Origin: Bradyrhizobium centrolobii
GTDB lineage: Bacteria > Pseudomonadota > Alphaproteobacteria > Rhizobiales > Xanthobacteraceae
Direction of reading: 5' to 3'
NCBI RefSeq assembly: GCF_001641635.1
Contig: NZ_LUUB01000036.1
Span: forward strand, 86,603-150,602
Length of the DNA: 64,000 bases
The translations under genes were made by a program, and so were the position numbers. This document shows positions 60,048 through 64,000 of the stretch, piece after piece; the stretch's first letter is position 1; each line of letters begins with the position of its first letter. Under the pieces are notes generated by a model that saw only the letters and a program-made list of their open reading frames with translations, was not told the origin of the DNA and ran no database searches.

Positions 60048-61751
60048 TCAGAAGACGTTGCCGGCGTTCATTGCGAGATGTTCGACAATCGGTCCGAGCG
60101 CGAGCGCCGGGAAGAAGGTCAGGCCGCCGATGATCAGGATGACGCCGACGACCAGGCCGACGAACAATCCGCCCGTGGTCGGGAACGTGCCGGCTGACGG
60201 CGGATGCGTCTTCTTGCCCGCCAGGGAGCCGGCGATCGCCATCGCAGGGATGATCATGAAGAACCGGCCGACGAACATCGCGGATGCACCGGTGAGATTG
60301 TAGAACAGGATGTTGCCGGTGAGGCCGCCGAACGCCGAGCCGTTGTTGGCGGTCTGCGACGTGAAGGCATAAAGCACTTCCGAGAAGCCATGCGGACCGG
60401 CGTTCGCCATCGAGGCTACTGCCGTCGGATAGACCACGCCGACCGCGGTCCAGCCGAGATACATCAGCGGCAGCACCAGGATCGCGAGCATCGCCATCTT
60501 GACCTCGCGCGCCTCGATCTTCTTGCCGACATATTCCGGCGTGCGGCCAACCATGAGCCCTGCGACGAAGATCGCGATCACCACGAACAGCAGCATGCCG
60601 TAGAGGCCGGCGCCGACGCCGCCGATGATGATTTCGCCGAGCTGCATGTTGATCAGCGGGATCATGCCGCCGAGCGCAGTGAAGCTGTCATGCATGGCAT
60701 TGACCGCGCCGCAGGAGGCCGCCGTGGTGATCACGGCGAACAGCGAGGACGCCACGATGCCGAAGCGCACCTCCTTGCCCTCCATGTTGCCGCCGGTCAG
60801 GTTCAGCGCATGCAGGGTCGCGGTGCCGTTGGCCTCCGCCCAGTACGTGACGGCGACGCCGGCGACGAACAGCACGCCCATCACGGCCAGGATCGCCCAG
60901 CCCTGGCGCTGGTTGCCGACCATGCGGCCGAACACGTTGGTCAGCGCCGCGCCGATTGCGAAGATCGACAGCATCTGCACGAAATTGGACAATGCCGTGG
61001 GATTCTCGAACGGGTGCGCCGCGTTAGCGTTGAAGAAGCCCCCGCCATTGGTGCCGAGCATCTTGATCGCCACCTGCGAGGCGACCGGGCCGACCGCAAT
61101 GGTCTGCTTGGCGCCTTCGAGCGTGGTCGCCTCGACATAATCGCCGAGCGTCTGCGGCATGCCCTGCCAGACCAGGAACAGCGCGTAGACGACGCAGATC
61201 GGCAGCAGCACGTAGAGTGTGCAGCGGGTGACGTCGACCCAGAAATTGCCGACCGTGCGCATCGACGCGCGCGAGAAGCCACGGATCAGGGCCACCGCGA
61301 GCGCAATGCCGGTCGCCGCCGACAGGAAGTTCTGGTGCGTCAGGCCGAGCATCTGCACGAGATAGGAGACCGTGCTCTCGCCGCCGTAGTTCTGCCAGTT
61401 GGTGTTGGTGATGAAGGAGATCGCGGTGTTGAAGGACAGATCCTGCGCGACCGCGGTCTGCCCGGCCGGGTTGAACGGCAGCAGCGCCTGCAGCCGCATC
61501 AGGCCGTAAATGATGAGAAAGCCGCCGACATGGAACAGCAGCATGGCGACCGTATAGGTCAACCAATGCTGCTCGCGCTTCTCGTCGACGCCGGATATCC
61601 AGTAGAGCCCGGCTTCGATCGGGCGCAGCACCGGCGACAGGAATGTCCGCTCGCCGTTGAACACGCGCGTCATGTACCAGCCGAGCGGCTTGGCGAGCGC
61701 AACGACGATGGCGCAATAGAGGATGATCTGGAGCCAACCGATCACAGTCAT
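60048..61751 (-). CDS. kdpA: KdpA, potassium-binding channel-like subunit
   Basis: A 567-residue membrane protein of the SKT superfamily, with about ten helices. Selectivity-loop parts are [18 protein letters not shown] and [20 protein letters not shown], with later repeats [18 protein letters not shown] and [14 protein letters not shown]. It binds and passes potassium at high affinity. AAGGGG lies before the ATG, inside the end of a small hydrophobic reading frame. Confidence 0.96.
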   Translation of the reverse strand: MTVIGWLQIILYCAIVVALAKPLGWYMTRVFNGERTFLSPVLRPIEAGLYWISGVDEKREQHWLTYTVAMLLFHVGGFLIIYGLMRLQALLPFNPAGQTAVAQDLSFNTAISFITNTNWQNYGGESTVSYLVQMLGLTHQNFLSAATGIALAVALIRGFSRASMRTVGNFWVDVTRCTLYVLLPICVVYALFLVWQGMPQTLGDYVEATTLEGAKQTIAVGPVASQVAIKMLGTNGGGFFNANAAHPFENPTALSNFVQMLSIFAIGAALTNVFGRMVGNQRQGWAILAVMGVLFVAGVAVTYWAEANGTATLHALNLTGGNMEGKEVRFGIVASSLFAVITTAASCGAVNAMHDSFTALGGMIPLINMQLGEIIIGGVGAGLYGMLLFVVIAIFVAGLMVGRTPEYVGKKIEAREVKMAMLAILVLPLMYLGWTAVGVVYPTAVASMANAGPHGFSEVLYAFTSQTANNGSAFGGLTGNILFYNLTGASAMFVGRFFMIIPAMAIAGSLAGKKTHPPSAGTFPTTGGLFVGLVVGVILIIGGLTFFPALALGPIVEHLAMNAGNVF

Positions 61752-61755
61752 GGAA

Positions 61756-61860
61756 TTAACCCCTTAGGCTTGGTGCCCGGCGTAACAGCGGCAGGAGCAC
61801 CGCAAGCAGGCAGGCGACGAGCACGGCGTCAGCCAGCAATAATTTGACGAGGAGCAGCAC
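61756..61860 (-). CDS. Possible 34-residue hydrophobic peptide between kdpF and kdpA
   Basis: From a GTG two bases after the kdpF stop the frame reads [20 protein letters not shown], then a short [13 protein letters not shown] tail, and ends five bases... before kdpA's ATG at TAA 61756. It would be one membrane helix with a positive end. The ribosome site is weak, so expression by coupling to kdpF is a guess. It contains the kdpA ribosome site in its last codons. Confidence 0.35.
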   Translation of the reverse strand: MLLLVKLLLADAVLVACLLAVLLPLLRRAPSLRG

Positions 61861-61862
61861 GG

Positions 61863-61952
61863 TCAGAACCGTTCGGGCCGCAGCAGCGCGTAAGTGAGGT
61901 AGATCAGGAGGCCGAGCGAGACGGCGCCGGCGAGCGAATAATCGAAGATCAT
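61863..61952 (-). CDS. kdpF: KdpF, small stabilising subunit
   Basis: A 29-residue single-helix peptide, MIFDYSLAGAVSLGLLIYLT followed by YALLRPERF. The pattern of one hydrophobic helix ending in LxRPExF is typical of KdpF, which stabilises the KdpABC complex in the membrane. A GGGGG ribosome site precedes the ATG. It lies 11 bases after the upstream small gene. Confidence 0.9.
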   Translation of the reverse strand: MIFDYSLAGAVSLGLLIYLTYALLRPERF

Positions 61953-61963
61953 GGTCTGCCCCC

Positions 61964-62047
61964 TCACAGCCGTTCGCAGGCGTAGGTGTAGCCGATCGCT
62001 AGCGCGAAGAAGGCCGCAGCCAGCGCCAGCATCACGATGTCCATCAT
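61964..62047 (-). CDS. 27-residue hydrophobic peptide leading the kdp operon
   Basis: MMDIVMLALAAAFFALAIGY then TYACERL: one membrane helix with a Cys-Glu-Arg end. GAGGAG lies seven bases before the ATG. I recall a similar small frame before kdpF in other alphaproteobacteria. It may be an extra Kdp subunit or a leader peptide; neither has been shown here. It is the first gene of the operon. Confidence 0.65.
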   Translation of the reverse strand: MMDIVMLALAAAFFALAIGYTYACERL

Positions 62048-62575
62048 GGGATTGCTCCTCGTTGCGTCTCTATATCGCGCGCAACCGTTCTCGGGATTCC
62101 GGCGGACGCCCATGGAAACGGAAATGCTCCGCCGTCCAGGGCGTGTGGGCCGGGACTTTCACCGCGCTGAACTGCCATTGCGCACATAGGTTTTCGAGAT
62201 GCGGCCTATGGCGAAATTATAGGAATTTCATAAAGGCCGGCGCGTCGTGGCAGCCGGCCATGTGACACTAGCAACGCATTCCAGGCGGTCATTCCGGGGA
62301 GGCAGCAGCGAACGCGATCCACCCCGACCGTCCCGACCGACTGTTGCGGCAAACTGTGGCTAAGGTCTTTTCAAAAAGCCGGTTTCTATAAGTCCCCGCC
62401 TTCTGCGGAGACGAGAGTCACGAATGGGGGCTGTCTGTACCCCTCACCCGGCGCTATCCGCACACTTATGAAATCCCTATATCTTCCACTCCTCTCTCAT
62501 CTCGTTTTCAAATGCCCATCCAGCCATCTTGGGGAGGCCGGCCGACTGACCGACGCCAATTCCAGGAGGCCTCCC
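62048..62575. other. kdp promoter region and intergenic DNA
   Basis: About 530 bases between divergent genes. The part near 62216-62238 carries the candidate kdp promoter. The rest, about 62260-62570, shows no convincing gene; an upstream extension of the next gene to 62468 lacks a ribosome site. Confidence 0.45.
62216..62238 (-). promoter_or_regulatory. Candidate kdp promoter with KdpE-like site
   Basis: On the minus strand a perfect TATAAT -10 (62221-62216) is preceded by CTTTATGAAATTCC and no -35 consensus, as expected for an activator-dependent promoter. The TTTATGAAATT part could be the KdpE site. The leader to the 27-residue gene would be about 160 bases. Confidence 0.45.
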
Positions 62576-63043
62576 ATGACCGCCGCTCTGCGACATTTTG
62601 ATCCGCGCTCGCTCGGCGAACGGCTGCGCAATGCGCATGCGATGACGCGGCCCTTGATGCTCGACATCATCGAGCACGCTTGCCGGCGCTTCCCTTCGCT
62701 CGGGCAAAGCGAACGCAGCATGCGCGTCATGCGCCTGATCGATGCGGAGGCCTGGGCCGATGCCGCGCTAGCGCTGATGGAGCTCGAGTTGCCGCTATGG
62801 CAGGTTCGCCGCATCGCCTATGACGAGGGCGAATGGCACTGCGCTCTTTCACGCGAACGCGAACTGCCGGACTGGCTGGACGCCGCGATCGAAGCCCGCC
62901 ACGCCGACCTTTCGCTCGCCCTGCTGTCGGCGTTCGTCGAGGTGCAGAGCTTAGCCGCGGACGCGTCGCGGCCCAGCGTCCCCCTGGTGCGCACGGCGCC
63001 GGACCCGTCTTACGAGACGGTCGTCTGCGACAATTTCGGCTAA
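62576..63043 (+). CDS. Hypothetical helical protein
   Basis: A 155-residue protein starting MTAALRHFDPRSLGERLRNA, with AGGAGG before the ATG at 62576. It is rich in Ala, Leu, Glu and Arg and probably all-helical; a central LDIIEHACRRFPSLGQSERS and the tail PDPSYETVVCDNFG are its distinctive parts. It has no signal peptide or membrane helix. No family was recognised. Confidence 0.6.
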   Translation: MTAALRHFDPRSLGERLRNAHAMTRPLMLDIIEHACRRFPSLGQSERSMRVMRLIDAEAWADAALALMELELPLWQVRRIAYDEGEWHCALSRERELPDWLDAAIEARHADLSLALLSAFVEVQSLAADASRPSVPLVRTAPDPSYETVVCDNFG

Positions 63044-63084
63044 AACACGCCTGACAGGTATCAGCCTTGCCGCGATCTCCTGAT

Positions 63085-63345
63085 ATGTCGCGTGCGCCGA
63101 GTTCGCCACGGGTGATGGCGCGCTTCGCCGTCCGCATCGCATTGCTCGCGACCTTTGCCGCATTCGGCAGCATCGGCTTCGGCAACAGCCTCGCCGCGTT
63201 GCTCTGGATGTCGATCATCCTATGCGCCGTTGTCGGCCTGATCAAGCGCGAGCCGGTGTTCGGCGCCACGCTCAATCACTGGGACGAAGGCGTCGCCTTC
63301 GGCGCGCTGTTCGCGCTGGTTCATACTCTCAATCAATTGATCTGA
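63085..63345 (+). CDS. Small membrane protein, unknown
   Basis: An 86-residue protein with a positive N-terminus and about two hydrophobic segments (VRIALLATFAAFGSIGFGNS and LAALLWMSIILCAVVGLI), then GATLNHWDEGVAFGALFALV. The ATG at 63085 is taken; a TTG at 63067 or an ATG at 63115 are alternatives, and none has a strong ribosome site. No family was recognised. Confidence 0.55.
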   Translation: MSRAPSSPRVMARFAVRIALLATFAAFGSIGFGNSLAALLWMSIILCAVVGLIKREPVFGATLNHWDEGVAFGALFALVHTLNQLI

Positions 63346-63476
63346 ACGCGCCCGCCTATAACGTTCCTATGAGATCGTCGTGTGCGCGCCCTCGAAATCA
63401 TATTCGCGACAAAAGATATTGAGCGCGCAGGCCGGGAAATGCTCCCGCAGCCTGTTCGATCAGAAGGAATACGAAA

Positions 63477-63731
63477 GTGAAACTCGTCGAACCTCCCTCG
63501 TGCAGTACGCCCTCGACCATTGTCCTCATCGGCAAGAACCGCAGGGGACAGTGGGTCGCACAGGAACAGAACGGCCTCTATGGCGGCCTGTTCGTCAGCC
63601 GCGCGCAGGCCATCAAATATGCGCTGTTCGAAAACGGCCAGCACCCCGAGACCATCGTCGAGCTGCCGCGTGAGATCGAGCTCGATATGACCCGCAGGCC
63701 GCAGGCCGGCGTCACGGAGCGAGCCGCCTGA
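63477..63731 (+). CDS. Small hypothetical protein
   Basis: An 84-residue protein: TIVLIGKNRRGQWVAQEQNG, LYGGLFVSRAQAIKYALFEN, then HPETIVELPREIELDM. The pattern, a beta-sheet with a tail of acidic residues, recurs in short rhizobial proteins of unknown role. The next gene starts 26 bases later, so they are likely co-transcribed. Confidence 0.6.
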   Translation: MKLVEPPSCSTPSTIVLIGKNRRGQWVAQEQNGLYGGLFVSRAQAIKYALFENGQHPETIVELPREIELDMTRRPQAGVTERAA

Positions 63732-63757
63732 CGGCCGCCCTTTGGGGAGTACGCGAG

Positions 63758-64000
63758 ATGCTCCAGCTTCACACCTCAACACCGGACCGCGATCAGGTCG
63801 TCGAGACCATGATCACGCTGACCCATCTTTCCAATCTCGACCGCGCGATCATCGCAGGCCCGGACAGCACCGAATTGTACGCGGCTCTGCGCCGGCGCGG
63901 CTTTGTCCGGGTTGGGCTACCCTCCCCGTTCCGGCTGCGGAAGGCGATTTGCGCGGTCGGTCTCATCACCGCGGGCGATTCGTTCGCCAAGTTCGAGATG
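63758..64000 (+). CDS. Hypothetical protein, 3' end beyond the window
   Basis: From ATG 63758, with GGGGAG about 12 bases ahead, 81 codons run to the window end without a stop. It begins MLQLHTSTPDRDQVVETMIT, then LSNLDRAIIAGPDSTELYAA and LRRRGFVRVGLPSPFRLRKA. The segment resembles the start of a Rossmann-like fold but no family can be named from this fragment. Confidence 0.5.
   Translation, partial: MLQLHTSTPDRDQVVETMITLTHLSNLDRAIIAGPDSTELYAALRRRGFVRVGLPSPFRLRKAICAVGLITAGDSFAKFEM

Noticed and set aside
60204..61847. A 547-codon open frame on the plus strand
   Set aside because: It is antisense to kdpA and is very rich in Arg, His, Asp and Glu, as expected from the reverse of a membrane protein gene.

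Overview
The window is chromosomal DNA of a high-GC alphaproteobacterium, most likely Bradyrhizobium or a close relative. The evidence is the family content (DUF6894, DUF3309, STM3941-like, PHA-granule-type small proteins), the compact pqqABCDE operon, the long glucan/trehalose operon, GGAAC-type general-stress (EcfG) promoters, and several palindromic intergenic repeats of the kind dispersed in Bradyrhizobiaceae. No rRNA, tRNA, CRISPR array, phage or insertion sequence was recognised.

Layout. 1-1.1 kb: 5' part of an amidase gene, a dispersed repeat and a DUF6894 protein. 1.16-6.3 kb: a tightly coupled PQQ operon, pqqA-B-C-D-E, followed by a proline-iminopeptidase-like hydrolase and a dimeric-barrel protein. 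6.3-6.8 kb: an AT-richer orphan gene. 7.2-11.8 kb: a three-gene 2-oxoacid (probably 2-oxoglutarate):ferredoxin/NAD(P) oxidoreductase with its own flavin/Fe-S subunit, followed by an STM3941-like gene and a decayed duplicate of the 3' end of the beta-subunit gene. 12.9-18.1 kb: mixed small genes, including a DUF4399 protein, a membrane cyclase fused to a formylglycine-enzyme-like domain, a Tat-type DsrE protein, and an ArsR/SRPBCC pair with two operator palindromes. 18.1-22.9 kb: the prkA-yeaH-spoVR stress operon behind a good EcfG-type promoter. 24.1-31.0 kb: a sugar-phosphate operon (tal-pgi fusion, gnd, zwf, a possible pgl remnant, gntK, a HAD phosphatase).

31.0-49.0 kb is an alpha-glucan and trehalose island. 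malQ and a GH15 glucosidase run leftward. A six-gene operon runs rightward: GlgE-like, treS-maltokinase fusion, glgB, glgX, treZ, treY. It encodes trehalose/glucan interconversion by TreS, by TreYZ and by an apparent GlgE route. The GlgE-like protein has, however, lost the residues that define maltose-1-phosphate chemistry. 49.0-53.4 kb holds a PHA-system protein, a DUF3309 micro-protein and a divergent ligD/ku pair for non-homologous end joining, which share one symmetric stress-type promoter. 53.5-62.1 kb is the complete kdp potassium system on the minus strand (small leader ORF, kdpF, a second small ORF, kdpA, B, C, D, E), with palindromic repeats inserted between kdpB/kdpC and kdpC/kdpD. 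The last 1.5 kb carries four small genes of unknown function; the final one runs off the window.

A unifying theme is stress physiology. Candidate EcfG promoters stand before prkA, malQ, ligD, ku and the DUF3309 gene, next to trehalose synthesis, potassium uptake and DNA-break repair. No alignment or search could be run; promoter and active-site statements come from reading the sequence against remembered family consensus.
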